Source: Micromonospora sp. WMMD1120 (lineage in GTDB: Bacteria; Actinomycetota; Actinomycetes; Mycobacteriales; Micromonosporaceae). From it: 64,000 nt of DNA. The translations under genes were made by a program, and so were the position numbers. Shown here one piece after another: positions 1 to 7,004 of the stretch; positions within the stretch are counted from its first letter, which is position 1; each line of letters starts with the position of its first letter. A model generated the notes under the pieces. The model saw only the letters and a list, made by a program, of their open reading frames with translations. It made no database searches and was not told the origin of the DNA. Where the stretch lies: NCBI RefSeq assembly GCF_029626235.1, contig NZ_JARUBO010000005.1, positions 5,552,001-5,616,000 on the forward strand, written 5' to 3'.

Positions 1-293
1 TCCTTGATCTGCGCCACCAGCCCGGAGCGGGCCTGGCTGCGCCCCGGCTCGTCGGCCACCGTCTGCCGGTACGCCACAGCGAACAGGAAACCCAGCAACA
101 CCACCACGACCAGGCTCACCGACCGCGCCGACCGGGCCCGCCACCCCGGCGTCGACCCGGACGCCGACGAGCGACGCCGCGCCGCGGCCGCGTCCGCATA
201 GCCTGGGTCCAGCGGGTTGCGGAACAGCTCGGTGAGGAAATCCGGCGCGTACACCCGGTCCTGACCCGGCTTCCCGGGCCGCGGCGCGCTCAC
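1..293 (-). CDS. DUF881 family protein, N-terminal part (gene runs off the window)
   Basis: About 97 residues from a GTG start at 293 are present; the rest lies before position 1. The start overlaps the stop of the upstream phosphatidyltransferase as GTGA, a sign of translational coupling. A basic cytoplasmic N-terminus (about 55 residues, rich in Arg, Ser and Ala) is followed by one membrane segment (SLVVVVLLGFLFAVAY) and then an extracytoplasmic stretch that begins like DUF881 proteins. DUF881 genes commonly follow a CDP-alcohol phosphatidyltransferase in actinobacteria, near small division-associated proteins, which supports the call. The biochemical function of the family is not established. 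Confidence 0.7.
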   Translation of the reverse strand, partial: MSAPRPGKPGQDRVYAPDFLTELFRNPLDPGYADAAAARRRSSASGSTPGWRARSARSVSLVVVVLLGFLFAVAYRQTVADEPGRSQARSGLVAQIK

Positions 294-922
294 GCCACCG
301 CCCTCGGACCACGGACCGCGCGCACCAGACGCGCCGCCTGCACGACGTACATCCCGCCGGCGACCCAGTAGAGCACCAGGCCCCACCACGCCAGCGCCCA
401 GCCGATCGCGCTCGCCGCCGTCGCCACCCCGGTCGCCGCGGTGGCCAACAGCAACACCGGGAACGCCGCAAGCAGCAGGAACGTCGCGGTCTTACCCATG
501 TAGTGCACCGGCGGCGGCCCGTACCCGTGCCGACGCAGCACCGCCAGCGAGGCGAGCAGGAGCAGCTCGCGGGCCAGCAGCGCGGCGGTGAACTGCCACG
601 GCACCACCTCGCGCGCGGTGAAGGCGACCAGGGTGGCGAGGATGTAGAGCCGGTCGGCGAGCGGGTCGAGCAACTCGCCGAGGCGGCTCACCTGACGCAG
701 CCGACGGGCGATCCACCCGTCGACCCAGTCGGTGGTGCCGCCGATGGCCAGCACGACGACCGCCGCCACGTCGGACCGGGCGACCAGGAACAGGTAGAGG
801 AAGAGCGGCACGCCCAGCAGCCGCCCGAAGCTGATCAGGTTGGGCAGGGTGAGCACGCGGTTGCCGGGACCCTGGTCACCGGTGTCCGGCGGTTGCTCTG
901 CCCGAGCCGGCCGACGCGACAC
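290..922 (-). CDS. CDP-alcohol phosphatidyltransferase, integral membrane
   Basis: A 210-residue membrane enzyme that transfers a phosphatidyl group from a CDP-linked lipid to a small alcohol, hence phospholipid synthesis. The family signature DG-x2-AR-x8-G-x3-D-x3-D is complete (DGWIAR, then G in RLGELL, then DPLAD), so the metal-binding Asp residues are present. Several hydrophobic segments follow. The start chosen is GTG at 922, preceded by a strong GGAGGAGG at 927-934; longer readings to about 1174 are low-complexity Arg/Gly/Pro and lack a ribosome site. The acceptor alcohol (glycerol phosphate, inositol phosphate or other) cannot be told from sequence alone. It is coupled to the downstream DUF881 gene by a 4-bp overlap. 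Confidence 0.88.
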   Translation of the reverse strand: MSRRPARAEQPPDTGDQGPGNRVLTLPNLISFGRLLGVPLFLYLFLVARSDVAAVVVLAIGGTTDWVDGWIARRLRQVSRLGELLDPLADRLYILATLVAFTAREVVPWQFTAALLARELLLLASLAVLRRHGYGPPPVHYMGKTATFLLLAAFPVLLLATAATGVATAASAIGWALAWWGLVLYWVAGGMYVVQAARLVRAVRGPRAVA

Positions 923-1047
923 CGATCCTCCTCCACGGCACGCGGGCCCCCGGCCGACGCCGGGCGCGGCCGAGGGTCGTACGCGTTGTCGGGCCGACCA
1001 CCGCCGGCGCTCCCCCGCGGCCCCGGGCGGGGCCCCGTTCCTGATGC

Positions 1048-1074
1048 GGCCCGCGGTCGTCATGACCGCGGGCC
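1048..1074 (-). terminator. Perfect 11-bp hairpin, probable terminator of the MarR gene
   Basis: The arms GGCCCGCGGTC (1048-1058) and GACCGCGGGCC (1064-1074) pair perfectly around a 5-nt loop. It lies between the MarR stop (1218) and the phosphatidyltransferase start (922), both on the minus strand. There is no T-tract, as is usual in actinomycetes. The remaining sequence of this gap shows no gene; a TATAGT at 1090-1095 (minus) could be a -10 box but has no convincing -35. Confidence 0.5.
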
Positions 1075-1217
1075 GGGTAGGTGCGCTGCCACTATATCGG
1101 GCTCCCTCTTGCTGCCCGGCTCCCGTTGTCCGCCGGTCGGTGCGGTTGTGTCGCGTTGTGGCGGGCGTCACCACGCGTAGAGCGTCCTAGGACACCAGTG
1201 GACAGCGGGGATGCCGC

Positions 1218-1679
1218 TCAGGCGGTGCGGACCGCCGGATCGACCTGCGGCTCAGGCACCGACGTCGCCGCCCGGGCGAACGCGACCAACGCCAGCAACA
1301 GGTCGTGCTGCGTCCGCGTCGGCATCCGGTCGAGCACCGACTGCACCGCCCGTTGCCGCCGCTGGGCCAACTCCTCCAGCAGCGTCAGCGCGGCGGCGGT
1401 CGGCACCAGGCGCACCTCCCGCCGGTCGCGGGGGTCGGCCACCCGGCGCAACAGGCCGGTCGCCTCCAACCTGTCGCACAGTCGGCTGGCCGACGAGGGC
1501 ACCACGTCCAGCAGCTCGGCCAGCCCGTTGACGTTGGTCTCGGGTCGATCGCTGAGCAGCGTCAAGACCCGCAGCTGGGTGGGCGGCAACCGGTGCCGGG
1601 ACGCGGCCGAGTCGAGCACGGCGACGAGAGTCTGGGCAGCCGCGTCGATCGCTGCGGCGAGATCCGCAGGTCGCTCCAC
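1218..1679 (-). CDS. MarR family transcriptional regulator
   Basis: A 153-residue DNA-binding protein. The winged-helix region lies at about residues 35-100, with the LPPTQLRVLTLL helix, a recognition helix around DVVPSSASRLCDRLE and the wing DPRDRREVRLV (the DxR signature of MarR proteins). The GTG start at 1679 has AGGGGA a few bases upstream; the longer frame adds only Arg/Gly-rich sequence. It follows the SpoIIE phosphatase on the same strand with a 56-bp gap and may be co-transcribed. Ligand and targets are unknown. Confidence 0.85.
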   Translation of the reverse strand: MERPADLAAAIDAAAQTLVAVLDSAASRHRLPPTQLRVLTLLSDRPETNVNGLAELLDVVPSSASRLCDRLEATGLLRRVADPRDRREVRLVPTAAALTLLEELAQRRQRAVQSVLDRMPTRTQHDLLLALVAFARAATSVPEPQVDPAVRTA

Positions 1680-1735
1680 CTGATGTCCCCTGCCGTCGTC
1701 GCGCTGGTGCCCGCCCGGCGAAGCGGCGGTGAACC

Positions 1736-2914
1736 TCACCCCCTGCCCCGCCCGTCCGGACCGTGCCAGTCCAGACAGACCACCACGGCGTCGTCGCGCA
1801 GATCGGACTCCGCGTGGTAGGCGTGCAGTTCGCGCATCACCGTACCAACCGCCTCGGCCGGCGGCTGCAACCGCGTGGCGCGCAGCGACCGCGCCATCAT
1901 CTGCTGGCCGTACGGCTCCCGGCCCGGCGGCTCCGCGGCCCACACCCCGTCGCTGACCACGAAGAGCCGGTCACCCGGCTCCAGGTGCAGATCCTGCAGC
2001 TCGTACCGCGTCTCGGCGAACATGCCCAGCGGCAGCTGTTGATCCAGCTTGATCGGCTCGACCGACGACCCGCGCATCCGCAGCAGGTGGGGCGAGCCCG
2101 CGTCGACCGCCCGCACCCGGCCGGCGCGGGTGTCCACCTCCAGCAGCAGCGTCGCCACGTACCGTGCGCCCCGGTGCTGGTAGAAGACGGTGTCCGAGGC
2201 CAACTCGGCCTGTTCCACAAGGCCGCCGCCGGAGCGACGGGCGTTGCGCATCGCGTTGACGGTGACGGCGGTCAACAGCGACGCCGCCAGGCCACTGCCG
2301 TCGCCGTTGAGCACCGTCACGGTGAGCCGGTCACCGTCGAGGGACCAGTCGAAGTGGTCCCCGCCCACCGTGTACGCCGGTTCGAGCTGGCCCGCCAGGT
2401 CGAACGCGTGGTGCGCCACCCCACGCCCGGGCAGCAGGTCCCACTGCATCTCGGCGGCCATCGTCAGCCGCTCCCGGCGGCGGGCCCGCCGGTACCTGTC
2501 GGTCTCCCGGTCGGCCGCGCGCATCGCCACCGCCAGGGCGTCGGCGACGTCCGTCGCCCGAGCGGTCAGCGCCGCGTTCGGAACCGCGGGAAGCTCGATC
2601 ATCAGCACGCCCAGCCGCTCCCCCCACACCGTCAACGGCAGGTAGAGCCGGCACGGGCCCTCACCGGCGGCGTCACGCACCGGTTGCTGACTGCTGAAGC
2701 ACCGCTGGGCCACGGTGTGGCAGGCCAGGAATCCGGCGGCCGGCAGCTCCGGGTCCAGCACCGGCCAGAGCCCGCTGATCCGGTAGTCGGCGACGAAGAC
2801 GTCGGTGCGCGACGCGCCCAGCGTCGAGCGGATCGCCCGGTCCGCCGCCTCCGCCAACTGGTCGGGCGGAGCCTCGCGCAGCGCGCGCGACACCACGTCC
2901 GGCGCGTCTACCAT
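1736..2914 (-). CDS. SpoIIE-type PP2C phosphatase with N-terminal GAF-like sensor
   Basis: A 392-residue protein. Residues about 15-160 look like a GAF-type sensor (the LPLTVWGERLGVLMIEL segment), followed by a short helical linker with RRARRRERLTMAAEMQWDLLP, typical of the segment preceding a SpoIIE phosphatase. The catalytic domain contains VGGDHFDW and the late VVSDGVW motif, which carry metal-binding Asp residues. Such proteins dephosphorylate anti-sigma antagonists in partner-switching stress pathways; no antagonist or anti-sigma kinase gene is adjacent, so the partner is unknown. ATG at 2914 was chosen because GGGGAGGA lies just upstream; an ATG 11 codons earlier has no such site. Confidence 0.85.
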   Translation of the reverse strand: MVDAPDVVSRALREAPPDQLAEAADRAIRSTLGASRTDVFVADYRISGLWPVLDPELPAAGFLACHTVAQRCFSSQQPVRDAAGEGPCRLYLPLTVWGERLGVLMIELPAVPNAALTARATDVADALAVAMRAADRETDRYRRARRRERLTMAAEMQWDLLPGRGVAHHAFDLAGQLEPAYTVGGDHFDWSLDGDRLTVTVLNGDGSGLAASLLTAVTVNAMRNARRSGGGLVEQAELASDTVFYQHRGARYVATLLLEVDTRAGRVRAVDAGSPHLLRMRGSSVEPIKLDQQLPLGMFAETRYELQDLHLEPGDRLFVVSDGVWAAEPPGREPYGQQMMARSLRATRLQPPAEAVGTVMRELHAYHAESDLRDDAVVVCLDWHGPDGRGRG

Positions 2915-2985
2915 GATGGTCCTCCCCAGAAACTTGCTATAGGGCAAGCATCATACGGGCCACCCCGACGCGACGATCAGCGCGG

Positions 2986-3732
2986 TCAGTCGACGGCGCG
3001 GGTCGCGAGCACGGCGTGGAACGCGTCGGGCACCGGCGCGGGAGCACCCTCCGGCCGCCACTCGGCCACCGGGACGATGCCGTCCACTGTCGGCGCCCAG
3101 CGGCCCAGCAGCGACGCGAACGTCGACGGCGCGCGCATCCGGAACTGCGGGCCCATCATGGCCAGCGCCTCCGGATGGCCCGCCAACTCCTCGGTGTCGA
3201 AGTCCACGGCGAGCATGCTGCCCGGCGCCGCCGCCGCGTACAGCTCGTCGAGGGTGCGGGTCAGCGTGGCGTCGTCCAGGAACGCGGCCAGCCCCAGGAA
3301 GACCACCCCGACCGGACGCCGACCCCAGCCCGGGACGAAACGGTGCAGCTGCGCCCTGTCGATCGAGCCGACATCGGTCGCGTCGCCGAAGCCGTAGCCG
3401 GCCCGGTCGCTGCCGGCGAGAATGCTCTGGCCCAGCCGGATGGTCACCGGATCGACGTCGGTGTAGAGCACCGTGGCGTCCGTGGCGACCTCGTGCACGT
3501 TGCCCATCGTGGGCACTCCGGCGCCGAACACCAGGAAACCGTCCACGCCGTGCTCGAGCATCGCCCGCACCGCGCGGCCCAGGAACGCCCGCAGCTCCCG
3601 GAACACCGGCGCACAGGGCCCGTACGCCCGCTCGAACGCGGTCGCCGCGGCCACGTCCACCGGGAAGTGGTGCCGGCCGCCGAGCCAGAAATCGATCATG
3701 CGTGCGGTGCTCGGCTGGTCTGGTTCACCCAT
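2986..3732 (-). CDS. SAM-dependent methyltransferase, SAV2177/DUF574 family
   Basis: A 248-residue cytoplasmic protein of a family common in actinomycetes. The N-terminus has the characteristic STARMIDFWLGGRHHFPVD region, then the nucleotide-binding fold with VLYTDVDPVTIRLGQ where the acidic residue would contact SAM. The motif GFLVFGAGVPT replaces the usual DLGTGLPT of the family, so the first SAM-binding loop is atypical. ATG at 3732 follows a GGGAG site. It is divergent from the universal stress gene, with a 116-bp shared upstream region. The methyl acceptor is unknown. Confidence 0.8.
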   Translation of the reverse strand: MGEPDQPSTARMIDFWLGGRHHFPVDVAAATAFERAYGPCAPVFRELRAFLGRAVRAMLEHGVDGFLVFGAGVPTMGNVHEVATDATVLYTDVDPVTIRLGQSILAGSDRAGYGFGDATDVGSIDRAQLHRFVPGWGRRPVGVVFLGLAAFLDDATLTRTLDELYAAAAPGSMLAVDFDTEELAGHPEALAMMGPQFRMRAPSTFASLLGRWAPTVDGIVPVAEWRPEGAPAPVPDAFHAVLATRAVD

Positions 3733-3848
3733 CGGCGACGCTCCCTCTCCGGCCGGTCGTCGCCAGCGTACCGATCCCGACGCGGTCGGCGGTATCGCGC
3801 CGCGAGGGCGTCCGGGCCAGCGATACTGGCCGCGAGCGGAGGTGGGCG

Positions 3849-4730
3849 GTGAACTCGGCGAACAACGCGGCGGTGGTCGTCGGCGTGGACGGCTCCGAGC
3901 CGGCGCTGCGTGCGGTACGCCTCGCCGCCACCGAGGCGGCACGCCGGGGCCGGCCACTGCGGATCGTGCACGGCTTCATCTGGCCGCTGCTGCACGTGCC
4001 GGCCTCCCCCGCGCCGGACGCACCGCCCGGCGGTGGGCTGCGCCACCAGGCCCGCGAGCTGGTCGACGCCGCGGTGGCCGAGGCCGAGGCGACAGCGCCG
4101 GGGCTGACCGTCTCCGGCGAGATCATCGACGGCGAGGCCGCCGCGGTGCTCGTCGGAGAGTCCCCCACCGCCGCGCTCCTCGTGCTCGGCGACCGCGGAC
4201 TGGGCGGCTTCTCCGCGCTGGTGGTCGGTTCGGTGGCGGTACAGGTCGCCGCGTACGCCGACTGCCCGGTGCTGGTGGCCCGCGGCGCGTGCCGTCCCGA
4301 CCAGCCGGTGCTCGTCGCGGTGGACGGCTCGGAGGCGTCCCGGCTGGCCGCCGACGTCGCCGCCGAGGCCGCCGTGGCGCGCGGCGTGCCGCTGGCGGCG
4401 GTGCACGCCTACCGGCACCCCGGCAGCAGCGGCCCCGGCGACATGCAACCCCTGGTGTACGACGAGGCGGCGCTGCACGGCGAACAACAGCGGATGCTCG
4501 CCGAGTGGCTGGACGGGCTCACCGGGCGGCACCCCGGGCTGCGGTTGACCTGTCGGGCGGTGCACGGTCGCCCCGGCACGGTGCTCGCCGAGGCGACCCG
4601 CGACGCCCAACTGGCGGTGGTGGGCGGGCAGGGGCGCGGCGAGGTGACCGGGTTGCTGCTGGGGTCGGTGAGCCAGTCGTTGCTGCACCACGCGCGGTGC
4701 CCGGTCGTCGTGGTGCGCGGGCCGCGTTGA
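3849..4730 (+). CDS. Universal stress protein with two tandem UspA domains
   Basis: A 293-residue protein made of two UspA folds (about 8-143 and 150-293). Each starts with a hydrophobic strand and acidic turn (VVVGVDGSEPA, VLVAVDGSEAS). Each ends in the ATP-binding pattern G-x2-G-x9-GS (GDRGLGGFSALVVGS and GGQGRGEVTGLLLGS). Tandem UspA proteins usually bind ATP and accumulate under hypoxia or stress. The GTG start at 3849 has GGAGG six bases upstream; the longer frame overlaps the divergent methyltransferase gene and was rejected. Confidence 0.92.
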   Translation: MNSANNAAVVVGVDGSEPALRAVRLAATEAARRGRPLRIVHGFIWPLLHVPASPAPDAPPGGGLRHQARELVDAAVAEAEATAPGLTVSGEIIDGEAAAVLVGESPTAALLVLGDRGLGGFSALVVGSVAVQVAAYADCPVLVARGACRPDQPVLVAVDGSEASRLAADVAAEAAVARGVPLAAVHAYRHPGSSGPGDMQPLVYDEAALHGEQQRMLAEWLDGLTGRHPGLRLTCRAVHGRPGTVLAEATRDAQLAVVGGQGRGEVTGLLLGSVSQSLLHHARCPVVVVRGPR

Positions 4731-4829
4731 CCGCCGGGGTTGGTCGGTCACCAGACGGGTAGACGGCCGCGGTAAGGCGACCCAGACGAGGCCGGGAGCG
4801 GATGCCCCGACCGACGAAGGAGGCAGCCA

Positions 4830-5042
4830 GTGCCAGGACCACGGCCGGGCAGTAACGCCTACGACAAGCAGCGCGCGCGGTTGCGCAACGCGATCGACGA
4901 CTCCGGACGACGGGTGCCCGACGGCAAGGCCAACCAGGTCGCCAACCGGATCCTCCAGGAGGATCGCGGCCAACGGGGTGTGGTGCGCGGTGATCGGACG
5001 TACGGGCCGAAGAGCGAGCGCGAACCGGGCGACCCGAAGTGA
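4830..5042 (+). CDS. Small basic hypothetical protein (70 aa)
   Basis: A hydrophilic, charged 70-residue protein with no membrane segment; GKANQVANRILQED in the middle is likely helical. The GTG start is well supported by GAAGGAGG eight bases upstream. The last codons overlap the GTG of the next gene (GTGA), so the two are probably translated together. I do not recognise a function. Confidence 0.7.
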   Translation: MPGPRPGSNAYDKQRARLRNAIDDSGRRVPDGKANQVANRILQEDRGQRGVVRGDRTYGPKSEREPGDPK

Positions 5043-5515
5043 GGGCGGTCGACGTTGCCGACGGCGCCATCGCGGGCGCCGTCGGCAGCACCGCGCTGAA
5101 CGTGGTCAGCTACCTGGACATGGCCCTGCGGGGCCGGCCGGAGAGCGACGTCCCGCAGGAGACGGTCGACCGGCTGGCCGGGATCGCACACGTCGATCTC
5201 GGCGCCGGGGACCGCCGGGCCAACCGCCGCTCCGGCCTCGGGCCGCTGATCGGCTACGGGCTCGGCGTGGCCGCGGGTGTCGCGTTCGCGCTCTACGCCG
5301 GTAATCGCCGCCAGCCCCTGCCGGTGGCCACCGGGCTGCTCGGCGCCGGCGTCATGACCATGACCGACGGGTCGATCACCGTGCTGGGCATCAGCGACCC
5401 GCGCACGTGGCGGCGCGCCGACTGGATCGCCGACATCGTCCCGCACCTCGCGTACGGGCTGGCGGCCGCCGCGACCTGGAACAGGCTGCGACGGCCGCCG
5501 GGTCGCGGTCGGTAA
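5039..5515 (+). CDS. Small membrane protein of unknown function (158 aa)
   Basis: The protein begins with ADGAIAGAVGSTALN, a glycine/alanine-rich helix, and has hydrophobic stretches at about residues 70-90 (LIGYGLGVAAGVAFALYA), 95-115 and 137-150. The last includes PHLAYGLAAAATW. It is coupled by a 4-bp overlap to the 70-residue protein upstream. No catalytic motif was recognised; a membrane-associated stress or envelope role is only a guess. Confidence 0.65.
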   Translation: MRAVDVADGAIAGAVGSTALNVVSYLDMALRGRPESDVPQETVDRLAGIAHVDLGAGDRRANRRSGLGPLIGYGLGVAAGVAFALYAGNRRQPLPVATGLLGAGVMTMTDGSITVLGISDPRTWRRADWIADIVPHLAYGLAAAATWNRLRRPPGRGR

Positions 5516-5522
5516 CTCCAGC

Positions 5523-5726
5523 TCAGCGGGTGTCGCTGTCGTCCTCGGCCACCGGCTCGCCGGCCGGCCCGTACGGCGACACCTGCCCCCTGGGCACCGG
5601 CCGACCCTCGTCACCGCGGGACGAGCCACGGTTGAGCGGGTGCCCGGTGGGTGTCGGCCCCCTGCTGTCCTGGCTGGTGGCGCCCTTGGCGTTACGGCGG
5701 AACTCTTCCTGCTGCGGGTTGACCAC
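5523..5726 (-). CDS. Small hydrophilic hypothetical protein (67 aa)
   Basis: A disordered-looking, Gly/Pro/Arg/Glu-rich protein starting VNPQQEEFRRNAKG. The GTG at 5726 is chosen because GGAGGGAG lies six bases upstream; a GTG-less extension to 5756 has no ribosome site. It converges with the 158-residue membrane protein gene, whose stop is 7 bp away. Function unknown. Confidence 0.6.
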   Translation of the reverse strand: MVNPQQEEFRRNAKGATSQDSRGPTPTGHPLNRGSSRGDEGRPVPRGQVSPYGPAGEPVAEDDSDTR

Positions 5727-5857
5727 TGGTGTCTCCCTCCGGCTGGGAAGCGGCATCGACCGCCTCCACCGCCGGCATACCCGCCCGCCCCGGCGGCATA
5801 CCCGGCCCCCGACGCCGGCTCGACGGCTAGCGCGGCGCGCAGCGGGTATCCGACGGT

Positions 5858-6508
5858 GTGCGCGATGACCGAACCGTGGTACGGGTCCTGCTGGACCGGC
5901 GTGGCAGCACGTACGCGCAGGAGGCCGGCATCCGGCTCGCCGACCGGCCTGGTCCGCTGTACCAGCTGCTGGTGCTGACCACCCTGTTGAGCACCCGGAT
6001 CCGGGCGTGCGTGGCGGTGGACGCCGCGCGGGAGCTGTTCGCCGCCGGCTACCGCACCCCGCAGGCGATGGAGGCGGCCGGTTGGCAGGACCGGGTCGAC
6101 GCGTTGGGCCGGGGGCACTACCGCCGCTACGACGAGCGGACCGCCACCATGCTCGGCACCGGGGCGCGGTTGTGCCTGGACCGCTGGCACGGTGACCTGC
6201 GCCGCCTGCACCGCGAAGCCGAGGGCGACCCGGCCGGGCTACGGCGGCGGCTCACCGAGTTCCCCGGCATCGGCCCCACCGGGGCGGACATCTACCTACG
6301 CGAGGCGCAGGCGGTCTGGCCGGACCTGCGCCCGTACGTCGACCGTCGGGCCCTGGCCGGCGCGAAGCGGCTGGGCCTGCCGGGCTCGCCGGACCGGCTG
6401 GCCGGCCTGGTGGACGAACCGGACTTCGGCCGCTTGGCCTCCGCCCTGGTACGCGTGGCGCTGGGCGAGGAGTCCGCCGGCGAGGTCACCCGGGTCGCCG
6501 GCCGCTGA
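5858..6508 (+). CDS. HhH-GPD superfamily protein, endonuclease III-like
   Basis: A 216-residue DNA repair-type protein. The helix-hairpin-helix is at LTEFPGIGPTGADIYLRE, and the downstream YVDRR supplies the Asp that is essential in this superfamily. The position of the endonuclease III catalytic Lys is occupied by Thr, and the C-terminal Cys cluster for a 4Fe-4S centre is missing. It is therefore not a standard bifunctional Nth; a monofunctional glycosylase or a non-catalytic DNA-binding member is possible. GTG at 5858 gives the full fold, but no strong ribosome site was seen, so the start is uncertain. Confidence 0.7.
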   Translation: MRDDRTVVRVLLDRRGSTYAQEAGIRLADRPGPLYQLLVLTTLLSTRIRACVAVDAARELFAAGYRTPQAMEAAGWQDRVDALGRGHYRRYDERTATMLGTGARLCLDRWHGDLRRLHREAEGDPAGLRRRLTEFPGIGPTGADIYLREAQAVWPDLRPYVDRRALAGAKRLGLPGSPDRLAGLVDEPDFGRLASALVRVALGEESAGEVTRVAGR

Positions 6509-6514
6509 CGGCGG

Positions 6515-6709
6515 TCACTTCACCGTCTTGTCACCGGGGCGGGTCAGGTGCCACACCAGCAGCGCGGCGAGCACCCCCAGGACGATCACCCCGCCGGAGA
6601 CGCCACCGCCCTCCTCGGGGTCCCGGCCGGCGCTGCCGAAGTAGATCACCGCGAGGCCGGCCAGCACCGTGACGAACGTACGCAATCCTCGGTCCTTCAC
6701 GTGTCGCAC
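6515..6709 (-). CDS. Small two-helix membrane protein (64 aa)
   Basis: Two hydrophobic segments (about residues 11-25 and 39-55, the second VSGGVIVLGVLAALLVW) are joined by a short acidic Gly-rich loop, with a basic N-terminus. The GTG at 6709 or the GTG three codons later could start it. It converges with the HhH-GPD gene, whose stop lies 6 bp away. Function unknown. Confidence 0.5.
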   Translation of the reverse strand: MRHVKDRGLRTFVTVLAGLAVIYFGSAGRDPEEGGGVSGGVIVLGVLAALLVWHLTRPGDKTVK

Positions 6710-6772
6710 GCTAGGCCGGCGGCGTCCCCGCGGAGGCGGATTCCGCCGTGCTGTCGCCCGTCCGGGTGAGGG

Positions 6773-6970
6773 TCACTCCACCTCCAGGTCGTCGAGTGAG
6801 ATGGCGTGCGTCATCAACCAGCGGGCCAGCGCCGTCATGCCGAACAGCCACAGCGGCACCGACTCGGTGGGGCCGTTGGTGGCGTAGATGGCGAAACGCA
6901 GGTCCGGCGCGCGGTACGCCTCGATCCGCCACCGGTGCTGCTTGTCCCGCCAGACCGCCGAAGGGTCCAT
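6773..6970 (-). CDS. Small conserved-looking protein downstream of selB (65 aa)
   Basis: A compact 65-residue protein starting MDPSAVWRDKQHRWRIEAY, with alternating strands and an aromatic-rich helix (SVPLWLFGMTALARWL). Its composition is unlike a shadow frame: it has balanced Trp, Phe, Tyr and acidic residues. It starts 34 bp after the selB stop on the same strand and may be the last gene of the selenocysteine operon. No good ribosome site was found upstream of the ATG at 6970. Function unknown. Confidence 0.55.
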   Translation of the reverse strand: MDPSAVWRDKQHRWRIEAYRAPDLRFAIYATNGPTESVPLWLFGMTALARWLMTHAISLDDLEVE

Positions 6971-7004
6971 GGCGTCACCGTAGGTGACGACGAGCCACCA
7001 GGGG

